Shown here: positions 17,990 through 26,690 of the stretch, in pieces
Numbering within the stretch: position 1 is the stretch's first letter
How the letters are laid out: every line of letters begins with the position of its first letter
Assembly: GCA_002170485.2 (NCBI GenBank)
Contig: NHDZ02000131.1
Span: 1-64,000, forward strand
DNA: 64,000 nt
Direction of reading: 5' to 3'
Source of the DNA: MED660 sp002691025
GTDB lineage: Bacteria; Myxococcota_A; UBA9160; UBA4427
Notes under the pieces: generated by a model
The model's database searches: none
What the model was told of the DNA's origin: nothing
The model's input: only the letters and a program-made list of their open reading frames with translations
Translations under genes and position numbers: made by a program

Positions 17990-18957
17990 CCTGCCCCCCC
18001 CACGACATGGCAGTAGGCCTTGTGCCCGTCCTCAAGACGAGTCGCCCCAGGCATGTCCGATCGGCAGCGATCCAGCGCTTCGGNACAGCGGGTCGAGAAT
18101 CGACAACCCGAAGGCCACTCTGCGGGCGAAGGAACCACACCTGGAATCTCCGGCAGACGCTCACCCGGATTCGCCAGCGCAGGATTGGAGCGAAGCAGAC
18201 CGCGCGTATAGGGATGCCGGGCTTGCGTGAAGATCGTCCTCCGCGTTCCCGTCTCGACAATGCGCCCCGCGTACATCACCGCCACACGATCAGCCAACTC
18301 GTTCACGATTCCCAGATCGTGGGTGATNAGGAGGATCGACATACCTCGCTCACGCTGCAGGTCGCGAAGCAGACGCACGATCTGGGCCTGGATGGTGACA
18401 TCGAGTGCGGTTGTGGGCTCGTCGGCGATCAGGAGTTCAGGCCGGGTCGAGAGCGCCATGGCGATCATGACACGCTGCTTGAGGCCCCCCGAAAGTTGGT
18501 GCGGGTAGGCGTCGAGTCTCGCCTCTGGATCCGGAATGCCCACCTCCGCAAAAAGATCACGGGCACGAGCCCGCGCCTCGGCCCGACTGACCTTCTCGTG
18601 CAAACGAATCGCTTCCACGACCTGATCCCCCACCCGATGAACCGGGTTCAAACTGGTCATGGGCTCCTGGAAGATCATGGCCATGCGATGGCCCCGGACC
18701 CGGCGAATCCGATTGACCGACAAGGAGAGCAGTTCCTCTTCACCGAGTCGGATCTCTCCGGCCGAAATCCGGCCNGGCTTCGGAATCAGGCGCATCAGGG
18801 AAAGCGCCGTCATGGACTTTCCGCACCCCGACTCCCCCACCAGAGCCAACACTTCGCCCGGGTCGATATGAAAGCCCACGCCATCCACGATGGGCAGATC
18901 CTTCCCCGGACCGGGGAAGGTCGTCGTGAGTCCCTCCACTTCAAGCAGAGCGGTCAT
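17986..18957 (-). CDS. oppD: Oligopeptide ABC transporter ATPase (OppD/DppD-like)
   Basis: About 323 aa, with Walker A GESGCGKS at 41-48, signature LSGGLKQRVMIAMAL and Walker B LLIADEPTTALD. The C-terminal Opp domain has the Cys-containing CRFSTRC segment. Three N bases blur single residues. The start at 18957 is chosen because the ATG overlaps the oppC stop (ATGA) and the ABC domain begins there. It pairs with OppF as the heterodimeric motor. Confidence 0.92.
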   Translation of the reverse strand: MTALLEVEGLTTTFPGPGKDLPIVDGVGFHIDPGEVLALVGESGCGKSMTALSLMRLIPKXGRISAGEIRLGEEELLSLSVNRIRRVRGHRMAMIFQEPMTSLNPVHRVGDQVVEAIRLHEKVSRAEARARARDLFAEVGIPDPEARLDAYPHQLSGGLKQRVMIAMALSTRPELLIADEPTTALDVTIQAQIVRLLRDLQRERGMSILXITHDLGIVNELADRVAVMYAGRIVETGTRRTIFTQARHPYTRGLLRSNPALANPGERLPEIPGVVPSPAEWPSGCRFSTRCXEALDRCRSDMPGATRLEDGHKAYCHVVGGAG

Positions 18958-19976
18958 TCCGTCTCCCGCAAGGTGCGCGGATCCAGGGTGTCCCGAAGAG
19001 CATCCCCCACGAAATTGACGGCCAGGATCAAACCAAAAAGCGCAGTGCCCGCAGCCAGGATATTCCACCAGACCACGGGCTCACGGGAAAGTTCACTGCG
19101 AGCCTGATCGATCATCTGCCCCCAACTCCCATCCACGCCAATCCCCAACCAGGAAAGAATCGCCTCNGAAAGCACAAGCCCCGAAAACATCAGCACGAAG
19201 GTGATGATCACCAGATGCGTCAGATTCGGCAGGATATGCCGCAGGATGATTCCCATCTCGGAGACGCCCAGAGCCCGAGCGGCTGAGACGTACTCCAACT
19301 CCCGAAGCTTGAAGGTCTCGCCCCGGACCACCCGGCAAAACCCCACCCAGCCCGTCACCGCCAAGGCAAAGCAGACCGCCAATGTGCTCTTTCCCAGCAC
19401 CATGATCAGGGCGATCAGGAGNAGGAGTCCGGGCATGGACGCCAGAGCCGACATCACGAAGAAGACCACATCGTCGATTCGGCCTCCGAAATACCCTGCA
19501 GAAATCCCGAACAACAAAGCCAGGGGAATCGCGATCAGACTCGTCACCCCCCCGATCAAGAGTGCGACCCGAGCCCCCTTGAGAGAGAGGTAGAGGATAT
19601 CCCGGCCGATCAGATCCGTACCCAGATAGTGGGTTCCCGGAAACTCGAGCGGCGCCCCTCCATAGAACTCCACGTCGGAAAGAGGCGCGGAGTAACTCCG
19701 CTCCTGGGAGTTGGCAAAAATCCGATCCAGGATGCTCTGGGCCTCGTATCGGGCCACCGTATCCTGACTTTCCTCCATCCCGCCGACCCAGTAGACACTG
19801 TCAAGGAGAGCCACCAACACATAGAAGGCCACAACCAGAAGGGCAAAACGCCTTCGCCGCCACAAGTCATGAAAGATCTCGGACCACATCCGGGACCGGC
19901 GCACAGAATACGTCACGCCCCCGGCCATCAGAAGCAGGCACACCACAAAGACATTCGACCAGACCCAACTCGGCAC
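18954..19976 (-). CDS. oppC: Oligopeptide ABC transporter permease (OppC/DppC-like)
   Basis: The 340-aa permease has the EAA-type coupling loop (EYVSAARALGVSEMGIILRHILPN) and the C-terminal helix pattern of OppC. Compared with the family it has extra N-terminal sequence: a first helix at about 8-24, then a basic stretch, before the usual first helix at about 43-60. A periplasmic insert of about 60 residues precedes GTDLIGRDIL. Two N bases affect single residues. The stop overlaps the oppD start. Confidence 0.9.
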   Translation of the reverse strand: MPSWVWSNVFVVCLLLMAGGVTYSVRRSRMWSEIFHDLWRRRRFALLVVAFYVLVALLDSVYWVGGMEESQDTVARYEAQSILDRIFANSQERSYSAPLSDVEFYGGAPLEFPGTHYLGTDLIGRDILYLSLKGARVALLIGGVTSLIAIPLALLFGISAGYFGGRIDDVVFFVMSALASMPGLXLLIALIMVLGKSTLAVCFALAVTGWVGFCRVVRGETFKLRELEYVSAARALGVSEMGIILRHILPNLTHLVIITFVLMFSGLVLXEAILSWLGIGVDGSWGQMIDQARSELSREPVVWWNILAAGTALFGLILAVNFVGDALRDTLDPRTLRETE

Positions 19977-19984
19977 GAATTCTC

Positions 19985-20950
19985 CTATTCCAACCGGACT
20001 CGCGGATCAACCAGACCGTACGAAAGATCCGTCAAGATCTGTCCCCCGACAAAAAGAAGAGACCCGATGAAGACCATGGTNCGCAGGACGGAAAAATCAT
20101 TGCCCTGAATGGCGTCCACCGTGATGGCCCCCAGCCCCGGAATCCCGAAGAAGGATTCCAACAAAAGCGACCCCATGAAGAGAAANGGAATCGCCAGCAC
20201 CACTCGGGTCAGCAGTGGGATGAGGGAATTACGGAATACATGTCGAGACATGATCCGGGCCTCACCGCATCCCTTGGCTCTCGCGGTCCGTACGTAGTCC
20301 GCGTTGCTCTCCTCGAGGAAGACCGTCCGGTAGAAACGCAGATCCCCCCCGATTCCAGCCAGGAGCCCCACCAGGATCGGNAGAGCCAGGAAACGGAGAA
20401 TGACCCGGGGATCCGAATCAAAACCCGAAATCGGGAACCAATGAAGCACCCGCCCCACGATGTACTGNGCCCCGATGATATAGAGAAGGATCGAAACGCT
20501 CATGGCCAGAACCGCAAGCACGACCCCCGTCCGATCGATGTAGGTCTCCCGGAAAAAAGCCACCAGGAGCGAAAGAGGAAGCGCGACCAAGAGGGAAAGA
20601 ACGAAAAGAGGCAGGGTCAACGCCAGGCTTGGACCGATCCCGCTCTTGATCCGGTCCATGATGGGCACGTCGTCCGCGTCACTCCTTCCGAAGTCGAACG
20701 TCAACATGCGCCTGTAATGCTCAAAGAGCATGTTGTCCCGCCAGGCGCCGGGGCCTGGGAAGAGNTGCTTGTCATAACCGTGGTTGATCTTCCACTGNTC
20801 CACCACCGAAGGAGGAACACGATCACCGAGAGCCTGACGAGCCACATCATCCGGCGTGGTCACGGTAAAGAAGAGAATGAACAAGAAGAAGAGGACGCCC
20901 AGCACCACCAGGACCCCATAGCCCAAACGCCTGATCACATACGCCAGCAT
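19985..20950 (-). CDS. oppB: Oligopeptide ABC transporter permease (OppB/DppB-like)
   Basis: About 321 aa and six predicted membrane helices. The N-terminal MLAYVIRRLGYGVLV and the coupling loop DYVRTARAKGCGEARIMSRHVFRN are typical of OppB. The start at 20950 shares one base with the oppA stop (TGATG), favouring it over longer in-frame starts that would extend into oppA. Several N bases obscure residues. With OppC it forms the membrane channel for peptides. Confidence 0.9.
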   Translation of the reverse strand: MLAYVIRRLGYGVLVVLGVLFFLFILFFTVTTPDDVARQALGDRVPPSVVXQWKINHGYDKXLFPGPGAWRDNMLFEHYRRMLTFDFGRSDADDVPIMDRIKSGIGPSLALTLPLFVLSLLVALPLSLLVAFFRETYIDRTGVVLAVLAMSVSILLYIIGXQYIVGRVLHWFPISGFDSDPRVILRFLAXPILVGLLAGIGGDLRFYRTVFLEESNADYVRTARAKGCGEARIMSRHVFRNSLIPLLTRVVLAIXFLFMGSLLLESFFGIPGLGAITVDAIQGNDFSVLXTMVFIGSLLFVGGQILTDLSYGLVDPRVRLE

Positions 20951-22983
20951 CACTGACGCTCCCTGAGGAAGGTCACGATTCCCGGCACGATCAGAACCAC
21001 CAGNAGNGCGAGACCGGCATAGAGGGGCCACAGAATCGGTTGATTCCANGCCTCTCGCCTNTCGGCTCGNGTAACCGGATCCAGATCCCTGTACTTCGTC
21101 ATCGGCGTAGACATCCCCATGGGCTTCACATTCTTGAGCCAGTCATGGAACAGGGAATACGACTCAGAGTGAATCAACTCGATCCAGGGCTTTTCTCGAG
21201 CCAGGATGCCCACCATCTCTGCAATGACTTCCTCTCTGCGCGGACCGTTGGGGAGTCCCTTCATCTCCAGGTAGAGCTCATCATAACGAGAATCCTGGAA
21301 ATTNGATGTATTCGGACCTCCACTTTTCGAACGGGCCATATCGGACCATAACAAGAAGAGGAAATTCTCCGGATCGGGGTAATCCGCAATCCAACCCCAC
21401 ATGAAGATCTGATAGGAGCCGTTCCTGACTTTCTCCTGGAACTGATTGTAGTTCGTCGCCTGGATTTTCACGTCGATCCCCAGCTGACGCCATGCCCGGG
21501 TAAAGAACTCGAAGCGCAGTCGACCCTGAGCCGACGTATCGGGTGTATCAAAGGTCAACTGAAGCGGCTTCCCTGTTTCGGGATCGATGCCATCGGGATA
21601 GCCCGCCTCCGCAAGAAGGGCCCTGGCCCGCTCAAGATCCACCTGACGATAGGGGTTTTCGTACTCGGGATCGTACCCGAAGAGACCGGGCGGAAGCGGC
21701 GACTGCGCCGGGATGCCACGACCGTTGCTGAAAAGACGGGTGTACTCCTCGGTGTCCACCACCAGACTCATGGCTTGCCGGAGCTTCCGGCTGCGCTCGG
21801 CCCCTTCCCGACCCACCGTGGGGTCATCCATGTTGAAGCCGATATAGAAGATGGAGGGCTCCACGCTCTTCTCCAGGGAAATACCCATCTCCACCATCTG
21901 ATCAGAGAGTCCGCCCTCATGGATTACTTCATCAAAGCTCTCCTTGATGACACCGGCCGCATCGTAATAGCCCTGCATGAATTTATTGAAAACCGGAATC
22001 GTTTCCTTCTCGCGGGAAAACACGATCTTCTTGATGAAGGGAAGAGGCTGCCCCATGAGATCAGGACTCAGGCGCCCGGCTTCCCGATCCACTTCCTCCC
22101 CTTCGCTCGGGTAGGTGGCCGCAGGCGCATTCCACTCCGGATGCAGAGCCCCGTACCAGTTCGGATTCGCCTCCAGGACAAAGCGTGACTGCTTGTCGTA
22201 CTCCGTCAGGACGTAGGGCCCCGCACCGACCGGGTGATCCGAAAAGCTCGGACGTCCATCTTCCCCGTCATAGTACGCCACGGCCTCCCAGGGCACAGGC
22301 GCCGTAAACGGCATGGCGAACCAGTAGAGGATCTGTGGATAGTCTTCGGCCACATTCAACACGAGTGAATAACGATCCTCGACCTGCACACCCTCGATGG
22401 GCCCGACAGCGGCATATTGGTCCCGGACGGGCAACTCTGCAAACTCGGGTTCCCGCTCGCGACGTTCGGCCAATCTCTCGGAAAACTCAGCGAAGCCCTG
22501 GATGTTCGACATGGGCTCCAACACTGGGCTGTTCACCGCAGGATCGGCCAGACGCATCAATTCGAAGGCGATGTCCTGCATCACCACTTCTCGCGTCCTG
22601 TGCCCCGGACCGTCCAACTCAAAACAGGGATCATCCTGATACAAGAGTCCCTGGCGAAGGACGAAACGATAGGCCGTCCAGCCGTCGCCCTCGGGTCGAA
22701 CCTGCGGCAGCGCCGTCGCCAGAGCCGGGATCAATTCATAGGGACGCTTGAGATAGTGATACTCCAGCAACGTGTCGTAGACTTCTCCCGTAATGGCATG
22801 CGCGTTGGTGGTGTAGGCCACCGCAGGGTCCAGTGTCCGGGGTGCATCCACATAGGTCCGGTAGAGGATCTTGTGCTGACTGTCCTCATCGGGATAGGGA
22901 TTGTTGCTGCAGGACAAGAACAGGAACAAGGCCACCGAACAGAACCCCAGCATCACCTTGGCTTTTCCGAAACGGCTCGCCAT
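20950..22983 (-). CDS. oppA: Oligopeptide-binding lipoprotein (OppA-like) with C-terminal membrane helix
   Basis: The 677-aa protein starts with a lipoprotein signal ending at Cys25 (LFLSCSNN) and continues with a family 5 solute-binding domain: the YDTLLEY and RTLDPAVAY segments near the start, RFVLEANPNWYG, and LRQAMSLVVD. It is longer than most OppA (about 540 aa) and ends in a hydrophobic stretch (about 650-671) followed by a basic RER, a second membrane anchor. Being tethered at both ends is unusual for a binding protein. It should capture peptides for OppBCDF. Start and stop each overlap a neighbour by one base. Confidence 0.88.
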   Translation of the reverse strand: MASRFGKAKVMLGFCSVALFLFLSCSNNPYPDEDSQHKILYRTYVDAPRTLDPAVAYTTNAHAITGEVYDTLLEYHYLKRPYELIPALATALPQVRPEGDGWTAYRFVLRQGLLYQDDPCFELDGPGHRTREVVMQDIAFELMRLADPAVNSPVLEPMSNIQGFAEFSERLAERREREPEFAELPVRDQYAAVGPIEGVQVEDRYSLVLNVAEDYPQILYWFAMPFTAPVPWEAVAYYDGEDGRPSFSDHPVGAGPYVLTEYDKQSRFVLEANPNWYGALHPEWNAPAATYPSEGEEVDREAGRLSPDLMGQPLPFIKKIVFSREKETIPVFNKFMQGYYDAAGVIKESFDEVIHEGGLSDQMVEMGISLEKSVEPSIFYIGFNMDDPTVGREGAERSRKLRQAMSLVVDTEEYTRLFSNGRGIPAQSPLPPGLFGYDPEYENPYRQVDLERARALLAEAGYPDGIDPETGKPLQLTFDTPDTSAQGRLRFEFFTRAWRQLGIDVKIQATNYNQFQEKVRNGSYQIFMWGWIADYPDPENFLFLLWSDMARSKSGGPNTXNFQDSRYDELYLEMKGLPNGPRREEVIAEMVGILAREKPWIELIHSESYSLFHDWLKNVKPMGMSTPMTKYRDLDPVXRAXRREXWNQPILWPLYAGLXXLVVLIVPGIVTFLRERQ

Positions 22984-23819
22984 CAGGACCCCACGCCGAC
23001 GGTCCGTTGAAGGTCCGACGTCAATTCGGCGCGCGTTCCTACACGCTGCGGGAGTTCAAAGAGCGCATCGGGCAGCGCATCGGGAAGACGAACCTGCTTG
23101 AACGCGAGCTTCGCCTGTGCCTCAACGCGAGGAAAATCCAATCGAACGTCAAAGGCAAATGAAACCTTCTCTCCTCCCTGACGGTCCACGGTCCGAAAGT
23201 CCGAGTACCGCGCCCGCCAGATCAGATCTCCCGACTCCGAGACCCTCTGGATCTCGACCAGGCGACCCACCTCATCAAAAACATAACGCTCGCGAGGGAT
23301 ATCCCGATCATCCAGTCGGCTGAAAGCAATTCTTCCATCCGGAAAAGCCATGGCCTCCGCTACCCGGAAGCCCTCTTGTCCAGAGGGCGAACCCAGAATC
23401 AAGGCGACGGCTTCTTCTGGCGAAAGATCAATTCGAGCAACGCGCCAGAGGATCTCGGGNTCGGCGGGACCTTCCTCGATCCGCCCCGTCCTCGCATCAA
23501 AAAACTGGAAGGATCGATCCCGTGTCACCACCAGAGCCGCCACTTGATCAAAAAGCCCGAGAACCTCGACTCTGAGTCGACCCGGCTTTTCCACGGCCAT
23601 GCGCTGCGGCCGGTTGAAGGAGAGATCCTTTGCATCAATGGAAAGTCGCGCTGCGCCCTGGAGTGCCGTTCGCATGGGAGCCTGGGCGCTCAGCCCTTCC
23701 ATCAGATGCTGGGGCCGGGGATCACTTGCGGGCAGGGGCACGCCTTGGCCCACTGGACTTCGACACGCAAGCGGCGCCAGCAAGGCCAGGCACAGGAAGA
23801 GCAGATCNAGTCGTTTCAC
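22983..23819 (-). CDS. LolB/DUF4292-like outer-membrane lipoprotein
   Basis: The 278-aa lipoprotein (signal ending at Cys19, LLAPLACRS) has a beta-rich domain with segments such as GAARLSIDAKD, GRLRVEVLGLFDQVAALVV and RDIPRERYVFDE. These resemble the LolB/DUF4292 fold that binds lipid tails of lipoproteins. That assignment is by pattern only. It is fused by overlap to the TPR lipoprotein upstream (4 bases) and oppA downstream (1 base), so it is made together with the transporter. Confidence 0.65.
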   Translation of the reverse strand: MKRXDLLFLCLALLAPLACRSPVGQGVPLPASDPRPQHLMEGLSAQAPMRTALQGAARLSIDAKDLSFNRPQRMAVEKPGRLRVEVLGLFDQVAALVVTRDRSFQFFDARTGRIEEGPAXPEILWRVARIDLSPEEAVALILGSPSGQEGFRVAEAMAFPDGRIAFSRLDDRDIPRERYVFDEVGRLVEIQRVSESGDLIWRARYSDFRTVDRQGGEKVSFAFDVRLDFPRVEAQAKLAFKQVRLPDALPDALFELPQRVGTRAELTSDLQRTVGVGS

Positions 23820-25639
23820 TGNGGNATGGACCCCGATGGCTTGAGGCCCTCGCTCCTCGCACCTTCTCTGACTCCATTGATCTTCTTCTGAAGCTCCGGC
23901 TGATCCGCCCCTTGAGGCCGAAGTTCAAGGGCCTCCTGGTAACGCTCTAGCGCTTGGCCCGGGCGCCCCATTTCCCGATAGACATCACCCAGATGCTCGA
24001 ACACCACAGGGTCACCGCCCGTCANCNCGATGGCCAGCACCAATTGCTCAGCCGCTTTTTCGAGAAGAGCCACACCCCGGGCTCGCTGGCCCTCGGCCAG
24101 GAAGGGCTGAGCCTGCATGTAATAGACCCACCCCAGACTGTCGACGATGTACCCGTCTCTCGGACTCAGTCGGACCGCCTGACGAATCATCTGTTCAGCC
24201 TCATCCAGTCGCTGCCCCCGCTCGGCCAGGGTATAGCCCACGTAATTCAGCGCCTGGGCGCTTTGAGGATTGAGTTCAAGAACCCGCTCCATGTAGACCA
24301 GCGCCTGATCGACCTGGTTNAGGCTTCCGTAGATGACCCCGAGTTGATAGAGGATCTTCTCATCATCGGGACTTTCCTCGAGAAGTGAATTCAACAAAGC
24401 CACGCCGCCGTCGACATCGCCCACTCGAGCACGCAATGTAGCCACATGAAAATCCAGCCCCGCGTCAGGCCGAAGCTNGCGAAGCAACTCCAACTCTTCC
24501 AGGGCCTTCTCGGGACGCCCATCGTCTTCGTACAGGATGGCCATCTGGAGTCGCGCTTCCAGGTAGAGGGGATGTCCAGTTCCCACGGCTTCAAAAGCAA
24601 GCAGCGCACCCTCCGGGTCGGACTGTGCCTTCAAGACCTGTCCCAGGAAATACGTGAACTCAGCATGCTCAGGGTAGAGTTCAGTGCCCTGGCGCAGACG
24701 CTGCTCCGCCGACTCGTAGCGGCCGACTCCGAATTCAAGGGAGGCCAAGCGCCGCAGGACCTCCGGATCATTGGGGTAGAGCTCAAGAATCCGGACGTGA
24801 GTCTCGATCGCCCCCTCGAAATCGTTGTGGGCAATCTGGGCTTCCGCGAGGCTGATCAAGGTGCCGTAATGATCGGGATAGTCGTCCAGCACTTCTTCGT
24901 AGACTTCGATTTCGCCCTCTCGATCGCCCCGCGCCCTTCGCATACGCGCCAGGCGGGCGTAGAGCACAAAACGGTCCGGGTGATACTCAAGGGCCCGGGT
25001 CAAGGCTGCTTCGGCTTCGTCCAGACGCCCCATCCGCTCGTAGGTGGTGGCCACCGCCATGGCCGCTCCTAGATTGCCTGGATCGTTGGCCTCCAGTTCA
25101 AGAGCCAGCGCAAGCGCCTCGTCGAGTTGTCCATTTTCGAGATAGACCTGGTAGAGCAGCAAAGCAGCTTCCAGACTGATGGCTTTGCCCTGCTCGTTGA
25201 GCAGCGCTCGACGCATCCCTGGAAGATCACGTTTCAAACGGTAGAGACGAGCGGTCAGCAGCCGGCCGTCGACGTCATCGGGATCGAGGAGCATGCCTCG
25301 TTCAGCCAACTGGGTCGCCACCACGATCTGGTCGCTCTGGGCCACGAGTTCAGCCTGACGAAAATGGAGCGGGGCCGAATCCGGATCCTTCTCCAGCGCG
25401 CGGGCGAAAGCGCCCTGAGCCTGTTCGAAATCGCCTTCCCGAACGGCCATCTCGCCCACCAGAATGTCGTACTCGACACCGGCCTGAGGGCGTACAACCA
25501 CACCCGAGGAGGCCGCCGTCTTCCGGCCCCCGTGAGAGACAGGCAAGGACGCACAACCCACAGCNAACACGAGCATCAGCGCGATTAAGGCGCCTGAAGC
25601 GCGCGAGCCAGATCTGCCGCTGTCCGAGAACGCTTTCAT
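23816..25639 (-). CDS. TPR-repeat lipoprotein
   Basis: The 607-aa protein carries a lipoprotein signal (Cys29, AVGCASLP) followed by about 14 tetratricopeptide repeats spanning nearly the whole chain, for example AVREGDFEQAQGAFARALEK and GRLDEAEAALTRALEY. TPRs are protein-binding scaffolds; here they sit on the periplasmic side. The C-terminal part is similar to TPR proteins often found with LolB-like lipoproteins, which supports a joint envelope role. The last residues are blurred by N bases. It follows cysC by 48 bases. Confidence 0.82.
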   Translation of the reverse strand: MKAFSDSGRSGSRASGALIALMLVXAVGCASLPVSHGGRKTAASSGVVVRPQAGVEYDILVGEMAVREGDFEQAQGAFARALEKDPDSAPLHFRQAELVAQSDQIVVATQLAERGMLLDPDDVDGRLLTARLYRLKRDLPGMRRALLNEQGKAISLEAALLLYQVYLENGQLDEALALALELEANDPGNLGAAMAVATTYERMGRLDEAEAALTRALEYHPDRFVLYARLARMRRARGDREGEIEVYEEVLDDYPDHYGTLISLAEAQIAHNDFEGAIETHVRILELYPNDPEVLRRLASLEFGVGRYESAEQRLRQGTELYPEHAEFTYFLGQVLKAQSDPEGALLAFEAVGTGHPLYLEARLQMAILYEDDGRPEKALEELELLRXLRPDAGLDFHVATLRARVGDVDGGVALLNSLLEESPDDEKILYQLGVIYGSXNQVDQALVYMERVLELNPQSAQALNYVGYTLAERGQRLDEAEQMIRQAVRLSPRDGYIVDSLGWVYYMQAQPFLAEGQRARGVALLEKAAEQLVLAIXXTGGDPVVFEHLGDVYREMGRPGQALERYQEALELRPQGADQPELQKKINGVREGARSEGLKPSGSXXQ

Positions 25640-25687
25640 TCTCTCCTCATCGGCGGGCCAGGCCTTTCACTGGAACACTCCGCGGGC

Positions 25688-26299
25688 TCAGCCTGAGAGA
25701 TAACCACTCTTTTCAAGATACTCGATCAGCACCGCGACGCTTTGGTCCAGGTCCTGATTTCCGGTATCCACTACAAGTTCCGGCTTCGAAGGCTCCTCGT
25801 AGGGGGCTGAAATCCCTGTAAATTCGGGAATTTCTCCCTTGCGAGCCTTGGCATAGAGTCCCTTGACGTCGCGCTCTTCGCAGGTCTCGAGGCTGGCCGC
25901 CACGTAGACTTCGACGAAATCGCCCTCCGCCATGATCTCGCGAACCGCATCCCGATCCGACCGGTACGGCGAGATGAAGGAAGAGAACACGAGGCAGCCT
26001 GAGTCCGTAAAGAGCTTGGCCACCTCACCGATCCGGCGGATGTTCTCTGTACGATCTTCGGGCGAGAAACCCAGATTGCTATTCAGACCCTGACGGATGT
26101 TGTCTCCATCCAGGATATAGGTTTGATGNCCCCGGTCAGCGAGAAGCTTTTCGGCTGCCACCGCCAGCGTCGATTTACCGGAGCCCGAAAGGCCCGTCAG
26201 CCAGATCGTGCAGCCTTTCTGGCCCAGCTTCTTTTCACGATCTTCTCGGGATACCTGACCTTCGTGCCAGGTGAGATTCTTTGATTTGGGTTCCGCCAC
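25688..26299 (-). CDS. cysC: Adenylylsulfate (APS) kinase
   Basis: The 203-aa enzyme has the P-loop GLSGSGKS at 36-43, DGDNIR at 64-69, the FSSFISPYR loop with the family serine at 110, and an EEPSKPEL-type end. It phosphorylates APS to PAPS, the sulfate donor for assimilation or sulfation. The start is GTG at 26299, preceded by GAGGA. No other sulfate-assimilation gene is nearby, so PAPS use here is open. Confidence 0.93.
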   Translation of the reverse strand: MAEPKSKNLTWHEGQVSREDREKKLGQKGCTIWLTGLSGSGKSTLAVAAEKLLADRXHQTYILDGDNIRQGLNSNLGFSPEDRTENIRRIGEVAKLFTDSGCLVFSSFISPYRSDRDAVREIMAEGDFVEVYVAASLETCEERDVKGLYAKARKGEIPEFTGISAPYEEPSKPELVVDTGNQDLDQSVAVLIEYLEKSGYLSG

Positions 26300-26690
26300 G
26301 GCTCGCGTTCCTCTTTTCTTTTGCTTGAAGGGTCTTGAATGAAGTGAAGCCTCTCATCGGACATCGACCTTGAATGCCAGAGACATGCTTCTGGGCCTGG
26401 AGAGCCCGATGGCCTTGTGCGAACCACGTCCTTGGCCCCTCNTTCGGCTATTTCATCCGAAAGGCAAACCAAGTCCGGCTTCCCGCCCACTTGAACGGGC
26501 CTCGCAACACGGCCGAAGGCGAACTCTAGCCACCCCGACTCCATTGTGCAGCATCTTGCCCCGTGGGTGAACTCATCCATCCAGGCCCTGTAAGAGCCGT
26601 TGTCGGTCCGGGCCCGTATGATCCCACCCAACGCGATTCCAGCCGGGCAACCCGACCTGAACTGGCTTCGCCCAGGGACAGGATCCAGGC
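26300..26690. other. 391-base intergenic region without a recognised gene
   Basis: This gap separates divergent cysC and the CHK-kinase-like gene. Open frames in it are short, Arg/Pro-rich and without a ribosome site. It must hold the promoters of both genes, but I cannot point to a convincing -35/-10 pair. One N at 26442 falls here. Confidence 0.6.
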
